A DNA stretch of 64,000 nucleotides, taken from contig OZ257246.1 in the NCBI GenBank assembly GCA_965279595.1, positions 1,302,001-1,366,000 of the forward strand, read 5' to 3'. The translations under genes and the position numbers were made by a program. Below, piece after piece: positions 54,756-64,000 of this stretch. This stretch comes from CAIKLP01 sp965279595 (lineage in GTDB: Bacteria > Bacteroidota > Bacteroidia > Sphingobacteriales > Sphingobacteriaceae). Each line of letters starts with the position of its first letter. The stretch's first letter is position 1. Under the pieces are notes generated by a model that was not told where the DNA came from, searched no databases, and worked only from the letters and a program-made list of their open reading frames with translations.

Positions 54756-55697
54756 TTATTTAAGATTGTCTATCATATTTTTAACTAAACCTTTTGTGTC
54801 GAATTCATTTTTCCAATTCCAATCTTTTCTAGCATAATCATCATTGATGCTTTTTGGCCATGAGTCAGCAATTGCTTGACGTGGGTCACTGTCAGCATAG
54901 CTAATTTTAAAATCAGGAAGGAAGTGTTGAATTTCCTTTGCTAACGAATCAGGTGTAAAGCTCATTGCAGAGACATTATAACTAGATCTGATATTTATTT
55001 GTTCTGCTGGAGCATCCATAATTCCAATGGTTGCTTTAATAGCATCATTCATATGCATCATAGGAAGTTCAGTATTGGCGGAAAGAAAACTTTCGTATTT
55101 GTTATTCTTTAAAGCTTCATGAAAAATATGTACTGCATAATCTGTAGTTCCTCCTCCTGGTGCAGATTTCCATCCTATTAAACCAGGGTATCTCAAACTT
55201 CTTACATCTAATCCATATTTTAAAAAATAATATTCACACCAACGCTCTCCAGCTAGTTTACTAATACCATAAACTGTATTAGGATCCATTACGCAATATT
55301 GTGGTGTATTTGTCTTGGGTGAATTTGGTCCAAAAACAGCTATGGAACTTGGCCAATAAACTTTTTTAATTTTATAATCAATTGCAAAATCCAATATATT
55401 GATTAAGCCATCCATATTAAGCTCCCAAGCTCTTTTAGGTTTTTGTTCACCTACAGCTGAAAGTAAAGCAGCCAATAAATAAATTTGAGTTGGTTTATAT
55501 TTCTCAATTATATCTTGCAGATTTTGTTTGTCAAGAACATTTGAAAATTCAAAAGGACCAGCATTCTTTGTATCATAGTCTGGCTCTTTAATATCAGTTG
55601 CAACTACTTGGGAAGAGCCATGTATATTTCTAAGTTCTGCTACTAATTCTGTACCTATTTGACCATTAGAGCCGATTACAATTATTGTTTCTTTCAT
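54756..55697 (-). CDS. L-threonine 3-dehydrogenase (short-chain epimerase type)
   Basis: 313 aa NAD-dependent enzyme of the extended SDR class. The Rossmann GSNGQIG, the catalytic Ser (PSSIAVFG), YGISK (Tyr/Lys), and the SLRYPGLIGW and GGGTTDYAV stretches are those of non-zinc threonine dehydrogenases, which oxidise threonine to 2-amino-3-ketobutyrate. The partner ligase (kbl) is not in the window. Confidence 0.9.
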   Translation of the reverse strand: MKETIIVIGSNGQIGTELVAELRNIHGSSQVVATDIKEPDYDTKNAGPFEFSNVLDKQNLQDIIEKYKPTQIYLLAALLSAVGEQKPKRAWELNMDGLINILDFAIDYKIKKVYWPSSIAVFGPNSPKTNTPQYCVMDPNTVYGISKLAGERWCEYYFLKYGLDVRSLRYPGLIGWKSAPGGGTTDYAVHIFHEALKNNKYESFLSANTELPMMHMNDAIKATIGIMDAPAEQINIRSSYNVSAMSFTPDSLAKEIQHFLPDFKISYADSDPRQAIADSWPKSINDDYARKDWNWKNEFDTKGLVKNMIDNLK

Positions 55698-55755
55698 TGT
55701 ATTAGATTTTTAAAAAAAGTGATTTTAAAATAAATGCACTTTTCTTTTGCTAAAA

Positions 55756-55763
55756 CAAATGTA
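55756..55763 (-). promoter_or_regulatory. TAnnTTTG -7 box for threonine dehydrogenase
   Basis: Minus-strand TACATTTG with a leader of about 55 nt before the ATG at 55697. Confidence 0.55.
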
Positions 55764-55852
55764 AAATTATTTTCTATTGAATTGTATTATTTGGTTGAAT
55801 TTGAAAAAGAATAGGAGCTAAAGGACTGGTCGCTCATTACCAATCCCTAGCC

Positions 55853-58800
55853 CTATCTCCGTGTAAACAAACCACAAGGAAGTTTATAAGATTTTATTTT
55901 GCCTGATTCATTGTAAAGCGTTATTGATAGAATATAAATTCCATTATCAACTAAATGTGAATCATTTGTTCCATCCCAAGTGATAATTCCTTTAGTTCCG
56001 ATAGTTTTATTGTTTATTAATTCAGTTATAAAATTCCCACTTCGGTCAAATACTTCCACATTCATTAATAAATTTTGTTCTGCAAATGAATAACTGATGT
56101 TCAAATAATCATCAATTCCATCTTGATCTGGACTGAACATTTTTGGGTTTAAAAATATTTCTTCAACTGCACTAGGATCATATTTCTCTGAATTGTCTAA
56201 TGTTGGAGTTCCATATCCTGATAATGAGGAAGCAGATACCCAGTTGTTTTTATTTTCCGTATTAATTTTTTCACTTCTTCTTTCTAATGAAACACCCTCA
56301 GTACTATTTAAAATTGGCAAATGCATTTTTTCATTGTAGTGGAATTGATCAATTAAAATAGATTCAGGGCTGAGGATATTAAAAACTCCTTCATCATCAT
56401 TGAAAGTTGGCATTGAAGGCAATTCGATTAAAGATTTTTCATTTTTTATGGGGTATTGACCCTTTAGCAATTCAGAATTCTCACTTATGCAAACTAATTC
56501 TTTTGATGAAATATAATAATGGAAAGGAATGACTTTTATAGTTCCATTTTTTTCAGAGTGCTCAAAGTTCGAAATGCTCCAATTATATAAATCAATAGAA
56601 TGATTACTTGTGTTCATTATTTCAATGTAATCAATACTTCCAGGCTTTGGGTTAAATAATATTTCGTTTAATATTAGATCGTTGAATTTAATAGTATCTG
56701 AAACAAATATTATTAAAGTGGTATCTATTGTTTGATTTATACAGTTATGAATAGAATTAATATTTAATTCAATTGGTTTGCCTTTAGGTGCTGACTGATT
56801 CAATTGGAATTTTATTTCTTTATTGTTTACATTTTGTGTAACAGATGTAATTTCTATTAAATCATGGTTTACTTTTAAACAGGCTAGTAAGTCTAAATTC
56901 GAATTGTCAATAGGTGATGAAAGCGAAATGTTAAATTCTATTTCTGAGAGCTGTTTAAAATCATTAATTATAAATGGCGTGAAACTATTTATGTCGATTT
57001 CATTATTTATTGTTCCTGGTGAACCACCTTCTTGATTTTGACTAGGTGACCAAAGAGTAGCTAAATTACAATCCCAATAATTTGAAGTTCTTTCTAAACT
57101 AAATCCACCTTCATTGAAATTACTTCCCCATTGATTGATATTATAAGTAAGGGAATCAAGTATTTTATTTTTGCCAATACCTAAATAGATTGTATCTGCT
57201 ACATTATTTAAAGAAGGCATTTGTATTATCCCAATTGCTTTACCGTATGATTTAAACAAATCTGTATCTTCTTGTGAGCATATTATAGCAATTCCATTTG
57301 CTTTTATTGAATCAATTGGCAAATAGCAAATTGTTTTGTGATCTGAAATAGTTAATCCTGATGTAAATATGGTTGAATCTGATAGATTTATGATTTCAAT
57401 GTATTCTCTTTCTGGTAAGCCCTTACTTGGACTAGGATCTGCCATTATTTCAGAAATTTTTAAGTGGTAATTTTTGGCTAGTATTGGACCATAAAAGGGA
57501 ATCAAAAAATTGAAAGAACGATCATCGCAAATAATTAAGTTATTGCAAAAAAGTTTGAAAGATTTATTTGCTAAATGTTGATTGAAATGGAACAGTAAAT
57601 TTGTATTGTAAGGTGAATCAATTTGATAGCTAATTGGGCTAATAATATTTGAACTGGAATCTATTATATAGATTTGATGTATATCAAACAAATCAGCTCT
57701 TATACCTTTATTCAATTTTAATACAATGTTTGAATCGTTTTGAATTTCAGCTTTTAAATATATCAATGAAATAGTATCAGCATAGAAATTAGCAACACTA
57801 TTTAAATAACCAGGACTGCCTCCATTACTATCAATACTCGCAATCCAATTTGAAGCATCATCACAATAGGCAACGATATTTATTTTTTCTAAACTATAAC
57901 CCCCAATTTTTTTAGAGTTACTTTGGTACCAATTGCTATTATAATTAACTTCATTAATTAGTCTTTTTGCTTTATTCAATAATTGTAAACTATCTCCATT
58001 ATTTGCCAAATTTATCATAGGGTATATGCCCTTAGTTTTTCCAAATTGACTGAATATTGAGCTGTCAATTTTGTTACACACTATCAGAAATTCCTTTGGT
58101 TGAATATAGGTCTGATCAAATATGTAGCTTGTGCTATGGTCAGTAATTTCCCAACCTGTAAGATTTACTATACTGTCATTTGGGTTGTATAACTCTATAA
58201 ATTCTGCTAATGGCAAATTTATTGGTGGACTCGGATCTGCAAAGATTTCATTTATTATTACTAAACTAGAATCATCATTATTTGGATAGCTGAATGTAAT
58301 TGTAGAATCTATCAAATTGTAACCTTCGCAAGTTTTTAAATTTTTAATAATGCCTTTATATGTTACGTTGGGCTGGAAGTGATTCTTGAAAATTAAGTCT
58401 ATAGTTTGGTAATTGTCATTTGATATTTTGATTTCATTAGGGAAATATAATTCATTAATAAAGTGATAATTCGTTTTTGAGCCAATTAAATTAGTATCCG
58501 GAATTTGGTTGAAATATATTCTGATAGAGCTGTCAGATAAAATGTGATAATATTCAATTGTAAAATTTGATTTCGGGTCTTGAGTATTTATAGAATTTCT
58601 TTTACCTGGTGTACCTCCAGCACTGTCAGCACTTGCAGTCCAATTGTAAAATGGTTCACATTGCGTTTTGTCTTCAATTTTTTCTAAGCTCCAACCTCCG
58701 TTTTTCTTAATTTTATCTTTATAAAATTTCAGATTGTAATTGATTGAATCTATGATTAAACCAGTGTTATCCTTTAGAGTTAGTTTATCGGAATTGTTAT

Positions 58801-60025
58801 TTAAACTTGGCCATGGATTTAATCCCACAACTTTTCCGTAAACAGAAAAATCAGAAGTGTCAGATACTTTGCAAAGTATTAGAAAATTATTAGCGTCTAT
58901 ACTATCATTTTTAAAATGAAAGGTAGTTGTGCCATCTGAGTAAGTCCAATCTAATAAAGGTAATTTATAGTTTGTAGTGTTGTGTATTTCGATATATTCA
59001 TAGCTTGGTAAATTAACTGCTGGACTAGGGTCAGGAAATATTTCTGTTATTTGAATATCCTGGAATTGGGGTATATGATGATAGATATATTTAAAATTAC
59101 TTGAAGTGCCAGATGAATCAACCATATTCCCATTTAAATCTTGAATATTAATAGCAGTGAAAAGGTGTAAACCGGGTGTGAAATTATTGTTGAACACATA
59201 TTGGAAAACAGAAGAATTCAATTGTATTATTTGAATTGGAAATTGAATTTTATCGATTTGATAATTATTTATTTTAAAGAGGTTAGTGGAATCTAATTCT
59301 TCATCAAATTGAACAGTAATTGTATTTGATGATTCAACATCTATGTGGACAATGCTTGGTGGAAAAGTATCTATAGATAAAGTTTCAATATTTAAATTAT
59401 CAAAAAAGAATTTATTACTTCGGGTTGATGTTGATTTAGTATAAAGACCAAAATAATTTCCTTTGTAAAATTGTTTATCTGTAACTGATCCTTCATATTG
59501 ATATGAACTAGTTGTATCGGTTCTGCTATAAAGTATCCATTCTCCTTCAATATTTCTAGCAATTCTTATATTGGTTTTTATAGAATCAACGTAGCTTCTC
59601 GCTTTTGCTGGACCATCTATTATTTTTGTAATGCTCGATCCAGTTTGTTTATACAAATCATAAGAATCTAATGAACCGCTTTCTCCAATTTGTAGAAAAT
59701 AACCATTCAAAGGAAGTTTAAGATTCACTTGATCACTCATTAAATAAATTCGCATAAGATTGCTGGTTGATGGATCAAAATCCATTTGGAGAAACATTTC
59801 CCAAATAGTATTTATACTTTTTGTGGATGGAAGGGATAGGTAATTTGTATCAGTTTTGCTTGATAAACGGGTTTGTAATTGTCCCAAACTGTTTATTAAG
59901 AACTTCGATGAATCACCTATCCACATAGGATTACTTGAAAAATCTCCATCAGTAAAGTCTTCCCTAACCTGCCCAAAGGAAAGAGAATTCAAAAATATTC
60001 CTATCATCCACAAAAACTTTCTCAT
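55853..60025 (-). CDS. Giant secreted protein with four lamin-tail repeats and FlgD-like C-terminus
   Basis: 1390 aa. After a signal peptide (FLWMIGIFLNSLSFG) comes a lectin-like N-terminal region (about 20-210). Then four lamin-tail domains begin at about residues 325, 592, 858 and 1120, each opening with a variant of ITEIFPDPSPxxxLPxxEYIEI. Ig-like strands separate them, giving a period of about 266 residues. The C-terminus (about 1300-1390: FSPDQDGIDDYLNI, VFDRSGN, WDGTNDSHLVDNGIYI) resembles FlgD/CHU_C-type T9SS tails. It is probably surface exposed and adhesive. A near-consensus -7 box (TAAACTTG, minus strand, 60033-60040) lies 8 nt before the ATG. Confidence 0.85.
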   Translation of the reverse strand: MRKFLWMIGIFLNSLSFGQVREDFTDGDFSSNPMWIGDSSKFLINSLGQLQTRLSSKTDTNYLSLPSTKSINTIWEMFLQMDFDPSTSNLMRIYLMSDQVNLKLPLNGYFLQIGESGSLDSYDLYKQTGSSITKIIDGPAKARSYVDSIKTNIRIARNIEGEWILYSRTDTTSSYQYEGSVTDKQFYKGNYFGLYTKSTSTRSNKFFFDNLNIETLSIDTFPPSIVHIDVESSNTITVQFDEELDSTNLFKINNYQIDKIQFPIQIIQLNSSVFQYVFNNNFTPGLHLFTAINIQDLNGNMVDSSGTSSNFKYIYHHIPQFQDIQITEIFPDPSPAVNLPSYEYIEIHNTTNYKLPLLDWTYSDGTTTFHFKNDSIDANNFLILCKVSDTSDFSVYGKVVGLNPWPSLNNNSDKLTLKDNTGLIIDSINYNLKFYKDKIKKNGGWSLEKIEDKTQCEPFYNWTASADSAGGTPGKRNSINTQDPKSNFTIEYYHILSDSSIRIYFNQIPDTNLIGSKTNYHFINELYFPNEIKISNDNYQTIDLIFKNHFQPNVTYKGIIKNLKTCEGYNLIDSTITFSYPNNDDSSLVIINEIFADPSPPINLPLAEFIELYNPNDSIVNLTGWEITDHSTSYIFDQTYIQPKEFLIVCNKIDSSIFSQFGKTKGIYPMINLANNGDSLQLLNKAKRLINEVNYNSNWYQSNSKKIGGYSLEKINIVAYCDDASNWIASIDSNGGSPGYLNSVANFYADTISLIYLKAEIQNDSNIVLKLNKGIRADLFDIHQIYIIDSSSNIISPISYQIDSPYNTNLLFHFNQHLANKSFKLFCNNLIICDDRSFNFLIPFYGPILAKNYHLKISEIMADPSPSKGLPEREYIEIINLSDSTIFTSGLTISDHKTICYLPIDSIKANGIAIICSQEDTDLFKSYGKAIGIIQMPSLNNVADTIYLGIGKNKILDSLTYNINQWGSNFNEGGFSLERTSNYWDCNLATLWSPSQNQEGGSPGTINNEIDINSFTPFIINDFKQLSEIEFNISLSSPIDNSNLDLLACLKVNHDLIEITSVTQNVNNKEIKFQLNQSAPKGKPIELNINSIHNCINQTIDTTLIIFVSDTIKFNDLILNEILFNPKPGSIDYIEIMNTSNHSIDLYNWSISNFEHSEKNGTIKVIPFHYYISSKELVCISENSELLKGQYPIKNEKSLIELPSMPTFNDDEGVFNILSPESILIDQFHYNEKMHLPILNSTEGVSLERRSEKINTENKNNWVSASSLSGYGTPTLDNSEKYDPSAVEEIFLNPKMFSPDQDGIDDYLNISYSFAEQNLLMNVEVFDRSGNFITELINNKTIGTKGIITWDGTNDSHLVDNGIYILSITLYNESGKIKSYKLPCGLFTRR

Positions 60026-60170
60026 ATTTGCACAAGTTTAGTGGGTATGTTTTAAAAAATAAACTGCATATAAGCAGGTTTATTTATCATCCATAATAAA
60101 TGCAAATCGTAACTACTTTTATTAATATTCCCGATTTGCTTTGAATTAGTATTTAATTAGAATGAATAAC

Positions 60171-61166
60171 ATGAAAATTGCAGTAGTAGGAGCTACCGGA
60201 TTGGTAGGTACTAAAATGTTGGAAGTATTAGCCGAAAGAAATTTTCCTTTGACTGATTTAATACCTGTAGCATCTGAAAAAAGTGTTGGCAAGGAAATAA
60301 TATATAAAGGAAAATCTTTTAAAGTAGTTTCAATGGCTGATGCAATAGCTATGAAACCTGCAATTGCATTATTTTCAGCTGGAGGTGCTACTTCTTTGAG
60401 CGAAGCACCTAAGTTTGCAGCCGTTGGAACAGTCGTAATTGATAATTCTTCCGCATGGAGAATGGATATTAATAAAGCATTAATTGTTCCTGAAGTAAAT
60501 GCGAATATTTTATCAAAAAATGATTTGATAATTGCTAATCCAAATTGTTCAACAATTCAAATGGTTGTTGTATTAAATCCATTGCATAAAAAATATAATA
60601 TTAAAAGAGTTGTAGTTTCAACTTATCAATCAGTAACTGGTACAGGTGTAAAAGCGGTGAATCAATTAATGAATGAACGAGCAGGTAAGGAAACCGAAAT
60701 GGCTTATGCATATCCAATAGATTTAAATGTGATTCCTCAAATAGACGTTTTTACAGAAAATGGTTATACGAAAGAAGAAATGAAAATGATCTTGGAAACA
60801 AAAAAAATTATGGGTGATGAAAACATCCAGGTTACAGCTACTGCAGTCAGAATACCAGTTATGGGAGGGCATTCAGAAGCAATAAATATTGAATTTGAAA
60901 AAGATTTTGAATTAGAGGAAGTGAAAAAAATATTAGGCAATGCACCTGGTATTATTTTAGAAGATGATCCGAAGAATTTAATTTATCCTATGCCAATGAA
61001 TGCTCATGATAAAGATGCTGTATTTGTTGGTAGAATCCGAAGAGATGAATCACAACCCAAAACTTTAAATCTTTGGGTAGTTTCAGATAATCTTAGAAAA
61101 GGGGCAGCCACAAATGCTGTTCAAATTGCAGAGTATCTTTTAACAAATAATTTATTGCATAATTAG
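60171..61166 (+). CDS. asd: Aspartate-semialdehyde dehydrogenase
   Basis: About 331 aa. GATGLVG is the NADP-binding loop, and the catalytic cysteine lies in ANPNCSTIQ. The later PVMGGHSE contains the catalytic His. It makes aspartate semialdehyde for lysine, threonine, methionine and diaminopimelate. An in-frame ATG at 60162 adds three residues and cannot be excluded. Confidence 0.96.
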   Translation: MKIAVVGATGLVGTKMLEVLAERNFPLTDLIPVASEKSVGKEIIYKGKSFKVVSMADAIAMKPAIALFSAGGATSLSEAPKFAAVGTVVIDNSSAWRMDINKALIVPEVNANILSKNDLIIANPNCSTIQMVVVLNPLHKKYNIKRVVVSTYQSVTGTGVKAVNQLMNERAGKETEMAYAYPIDLNVIPQIDVFTENGYTKEEMKMILETKKIMGDENIQVTATAVRIPVMGGHSEAINIEFEKDFELEEVKKILGNAPGIILEDDPKNLIYPMPMNAHDKDAVFVGRIRRDESQPKTLNLWVVSDNLRKGAATNAVQIAEYLLTNNLLHN

Positions 61167-61367
61167 GGTAGTTTCTTTCAATGATTTTTAATATCAGTCC
61201 TTGTTAAAATGTTTTAATGGGACTCCAATTTATTGGTATTAATCAATTGTATTTTAAAAAAGATGTCAAAGTGAAAACAATTCTATATTGCTTGGGTTAT
61301 TTTGGGGTTGCAAACGTTGATTTTCATATATTTACACAATTAAAACAAAAAAGTACAGTATCAAATT

Positions 61368-62213
61368 ATGTTAAATCTATCTGTTACCATTGATCAACAA
61401 TCAGGATTTTGCTTTGGGGTTGTTTATGCTATAGAAATGGCAGAAGAGTTGTTAGATGAAAAGGGTTATTTGTATTGTCTAGGTGATATTGTTCATAATG
61501 ATGAAGAAGTAGAAAGATTGAAAGCAAAAGGGCTCAAAATTATTTCACATGATGATCTTAAAGAATTGCATAACGAAACCGTTCTCATAAGAGCTCACGG
61601 TGAACCGCCTGAAACATATAAGACAGCATTGGAGAATAATATCATCTTAATGGATGCTTCTTGTCCAGTTGTGTTGAAATTGCAAAATCGAGTTAAAAAC
61701 TCCTATGATGATAAAGAAACAATATTCATTTATGGAAAGCACGGACATGCTGAAGTAATTGCACTTCAAGGCCAGACCAATAAAGAAGCTGTCGTTTTTC
61801 AAGATATTGCTGAATTGGATGAACATGAACTACCACAGAAATTCACACTGTATAGTCAAACCACAAAAAGTACTGATAAATTCTACGCTATTAAAGAAGA
61901 GTTAATCAATAGAGGATACGATGTTAAAGCAAATGATACTATTTGCAGACAAGTATCAAATAGAGATGAAGAATTAAGAGGTTTTGTAAAGAATTTTGAT
62001 AAAATAATCTTCGTTTCTGGAAGAAAATCATCAAATGGAAAAATCCTTTATGATGTTTGTCGCCAAAACAATTTGAATACTTTCTTTGTTTCTTCAGCAA
62101 GTGAGATTTCCCCATCTATGTTTGACCCAAATGATAAAGTAGGTATATGCGGTGCAACATCTACTCCAATGTGGTTGATGGAGGAAGTTAAAAACAAACT
62201 TGTCAACTTATAA
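61368..62213 (+). CDS. ispH: 4-hydroxy-3-methylbut-2-enyl diphosphate reductase
   Basis: 281 aa iron-sulfur enzyme, last step of the MEP pathway to IPP and DMAPP. The three cluster cysteines are visible: C15 (SGFCFGV), one in DASCPVV and one in NDTICRQV. The conserved histidines in GDIVHN and RAHGEPP are also present. It is followed 4 nt later by crtZ, which uses the downstream product. Confidence 0.96.
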   Translation: MLNLSVTIDQQSGFCFGVVYAIEMAEELLDEKGYLYCLGDIVHNDEEVERLKAKGLKIISHDDLKELHNETVLIRAHGEPPETYKTALENNIILMDASCPVVLKLQNRVKNSYDDKETIFIYGKHGHAEVIALQGQTNKEAVVFQDIAELDEHELPQKFTLYSQTTKSTDKFYAIKEELINRGYDVKANDTICRQVSNRDEELRGFVKNFDKIIFVSGRKSSNGKILYDVCRQNNLNTFFVSSASEISPSMFDPNDKVGICGATSTPMWLMEEVKNKLVNL

Positions 62214-62217
62214 AAAA

Positions 62218-62676
62218 ATGTCTTTTTTCTACAATTTACTAATTACATTAATTACCTATTGTTTAATGGAAGCTGTTGCTTGGCTTGCTCATAAATATGT
62301 GATGCATGGATGGTTATGGTATTTACATAAAGATCATCACCAGAAAGAACCAGGTTTCTTTGAAAAAAATGATGCTTTCTTTCTGATTTTTGCAATGCCA
62401 AGTGCCTATTTTTTTGTCACCGGTGCATTGTATAACGATTTTAGATTTTATATTGGTTTGGGAATTTTATTGTATGGTATTTCTTATTTTTTGGTACATG
62501 ATATAATTATTCATCAACGATTTAAAATTTGGAGAGATTGGGATAATAATTATATAAGAGGCATTCGAAGAGCACATAAAATGCACCATAAACACCTTGA
62601 TAAATATGATGGTGAATCATTTGGAATGTTGTTAGTTCCATTTAAATACTTTGCTTCGCAGAAAAAGGACAAATAA
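62218..62676 (+). CDS. crtZ: Beta-carotene hydroxylase (CrtZ-like, fatty-acid hydroxylase superfamily)
   Basis: About 152 aa. The di-iron histidine clusters HKYVMH, HKDHH, HDIIIH and HKMHHKH sit between four membrane helices as in CrtZ. It would hydroxylate beta-carotene towards zeaxanthin. The ATG at 62218 is preferred to a longer TTG frame at 62200, which overlaps ispH. No other carotenoid gene lies in the window. Confidence 0.9.
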   Translation: MSFFYNLLITLITYCLMEAVAWLAHKYVMHGWLWYLHKDHHQKEPGFFEKNDAFFLIFAMPSAYFFVTGALYNDFRFYIGLGILLYGISYFLVHDIIIHQRFKIWRDWDNNYIRGIRRAHKMHHKHLDKYDGESFGMLLVPFKYFASQKKDK

Positions 62677-62716
62677 AAAATTTCTTGGATTATTAATTAA
62701 GTTGTTTTAAATAAAG

Positions 62717-64000
62717 ATGAAAAAAATCATTTTACTATTAATACTTATTTCTTTTCATGTAATTACATTTGCTCAAACTGCTGTAATTAAAGGGTCAATA
62801 AAGAATGCACTGACCAATGAAAATCTTCCAAATGTTATAGTAAATATTCAGGGAACTTCCATTGCAGTTCAAAGTGATTTGGATGGAAATTTTATTATTT
62901 CGAATTTAAAACCTGGTTATTATAATTTAGAGTTTAGGTACATTGGTTTCAAACCTAAATCACAATTTGAAGTTTTAGTTACAAATGCTAAAGCAACAAT
63001 TTTAGATATAGAATTAGAAGAAGATTCAAAAAGTATAAAAGAAGTAGAAGTAACAGCAAAATCATTCTACAAACCTGTTGAAAGCCCTGTTTCATTGAGA
63101 ACTATTGGTGTTTCAGAAATCAAAAGAAATCCAGGAGGTAATAGAGATATTTCAAAAGTTATTCAATCATTACCTGGTGTAGCCTCAAGTGTAAGTTTTA
63201 GAAATGATATAATAATACGAGGCGGTGCACCAAATGAAAATAAATTTTTTATTGATGGAATTGAAATTCCAAATATAAATCATTTTGCAACTCAAGGCTC
63301 AACTGGTGGACCAGTAGGGTTAATCAATGTTGATTTTGTAAGAGAGGTTGATTTTTATTCAGGGGCTTTTCCTGCAAATAGAGGAAATGCACTTAGTTCA
63401 GTATTTGATTTTAAATTTAAAGAAGGTAGAAATGATAAAACAGGTGCTTCACTTACACTTGGTTCAAGTGATTTAGCTTTAGTAGTTGAAGGCCCACTTT
63501 CAAAAAATACAACATATTTAGCATCCTATAGAAAATCATATTTGCAATTTTTATTTCAAGCAATTGGCCTATCCTTTTTGCCTGAGTATAATGATTTTCA
63601 ATTTAAAGTAAAATCTAAAATAAATGCAAAGAATGAAATTACATTTATTGGCTTAGGAGCTATTGATGATTTTAGTTTGAACTTAGATGCTGATGAATCT
63701 GAATTTCAAAAATTTCAATTAGAAACCTTACCCATTTTTACACAATCAAATTATACTGTCGGTTTAAATTATAAACACTTTAGATTAAAAGGCTATTCCA
63801 CATTTATAGCTAGTAGAAACTACTTGAATAATAGTACAATTAAGTATGAAGATAATAATGAAGCATTGCCAAGAATTTTAGATTATAATTCTAAAGAAAT
63901 TGAGAATAAAATAAGGGTTGAGAATACAAGTAGGGAGAATGGTTACAAAATTAATTATGGTTTAAGTTTAGAAAGTTCTGAATATATTTCTTCTACATTT
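62717..64000 (+). CDS. TonB-dependent receptor, 5' part (runs off window)
   Basis: 428 codons to the window edge with no stop. A signal peptide (IILLLILISFHVITFAQ) is followed by a carboxypeptidase-regulatory-like domain (about 22-110: IKGSIKNALTNENLPNV, GNFIISNLKPGYY, RYIGFKP). The plug follows (about 115-245: DISKVIQSLPGVAS, IIIRGGAPNENKFFIDGIEIPN), then the first barrel strands. It imports a ligand across the outer membrane using TonB energy; the ligand is unknown. This class without SusD neighbours often handles other substrates than glycans. Confidence 0.92.
   Translation, partial: MKKIILLLILISFHVITFAQTAVIKGSIKNALTNENLPNVIVNIQGTSIAVQSDLDGNFIISNLKPGYYNLEFRYIGFKPKSQFEVLVTNAKATILDIELEEDSKSIKEVEVTAKSFYKPVESPVSLRTIGVSEIKRNPGGNRDISKVIQSLPGVASSVSFRNDIIIRGGAPNENKFFIDGIEIPNINHFATQGSTGGPVGLINVDFVREVDFYSGAFPANRGNALSSVFDFKFKEGRNDKTGASLTLGSSDLALVVEGPLSKNTTYLASYRKSYLQFLFQAIGLSFLPEYNDFQFKVKSKINAKNEITFIGLGAIDDFSLNLDADESEFQKFQLETLPIFTQSNYTVGLNYKHFRLKGYSTFIASRNYLNNSTIKYEDNNEALPRILDYNSKEIENKIRVENTSRENGYKINYGLSLESSEYISSTF

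Noticed and set aside
60063..60085. Bulged hairpin AAACTGC / GCAGGTTT between the lamin-tail gene and asd
   Set aside because: Imperfect and short, without a T-run; could easily be chance in this composition.
61167..61367. 201-nt gap before ispH, checked for RNA genes or a small gene
   Set aside because: No clover-leaf, no convincing frame and no strong hairpin was found; probably only the ispH promoter region (a near-consensus TATATTTA occurs near 61327).
1..64000. Mobile elements, CRISPR arrays, restriction or defence islands
   Set aside because: No transposase, integrase, direct-repeat array, Cas, methylase or toxin-antitoxin pair was recognised; the MORN-like repeats at 15876-16544 are not a defence module.

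Overview
The window is a dense, AT-rich stretch of a Bacteroidota chromosome. Several independent signs support this: SprA (the type 9 secretion translocon), type A T9SS C-terminal sorting domains, a DUF4292 lipoprotein, a YaiO-like porin, fused malic enzyme/phosphotransacetylase, threonine dehydrogenase of the epimerase type, TAnnTTTG -7 promoter boxes and few Shine-Dalgarno sites. The gene set fits Chitinophagales/Sphingobacteriia-like or related lineages, but I cannot fix the order from sequence alone. No rRNA, tRNA, CRISPR array, insertion sequence or prophage was recognised, and no gene-free gap exceeds about 200 bases. The longest gap, 61167-61367, holds nothing I recognise.

Layout. 1-5232: end of a T9SS-secreted PKD protein, an amidohydrolase, rlmN, comF and a beta-helix-like lipoprotein. 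5233-13436: an apparent surface-polysaccharide module. On the plus strand it has a structured leader, Hpt, a lone receiver domain, a membrane HEAT-repeat protein, a processive GT2 synthase and an LTA-synthase-like transferase. Converging from the minus strand are an unknown membrane-anchored protein and a YaiO-like TPR/beta-barrel, followed upstream by glyA. 14863-28449: a long co-directional envelope and housekeeping run with two sugar nucleotidyltransferases, a TonB-like protein, nitronate monooxygenase, acylphosphatase, a Wzx-like flippase, dUTPase, a TPR protein, DUF4292, EnvC, TatA, GatA and a LysM lytic transglycosylase. 28499-40108: a T9SS cargo protein, malic enzyme, ruvA and the very large sprA. 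40223-44225: gcvH, VanZ, a tiny lipoprotein, feoAB and a SprT-like protein. 44248-51524 (minus): M28 peptidase, cysS, EEP hydrolase, two rhomboids and mutL. 51653-64000: a GH3/beta-lactamase fusion, a 62-aa conserved protein, threonine dehydrogenase, a 1390-aa lamin-tail repeat protein, asd, ispH, crtZ and the start of a TonB-dependent receptor.

The part most worth a second look is 5233-13436. Phosphorelay parts (Hpt plus stand-alone receiver) are translationally coupled to a membrane HEAT scaffold and a glycan synthase. A phospho-glycerol-type transferase and an outer-membrane exporter candidate lie beside them. The first gene carries an 8-G homopolymer and the leader can form two mutually exclusive hairpins. 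Together these suggest a signal-controlled and possibly phase-variable surface glycan system. This is inference from architecture; no substrate or signal can be named.

A second general theme is promoter layout. Several genes have a TAnnTTTG box only 4-9 nt before the start codon, implying leaderless or nearly leaderless mRNAs.
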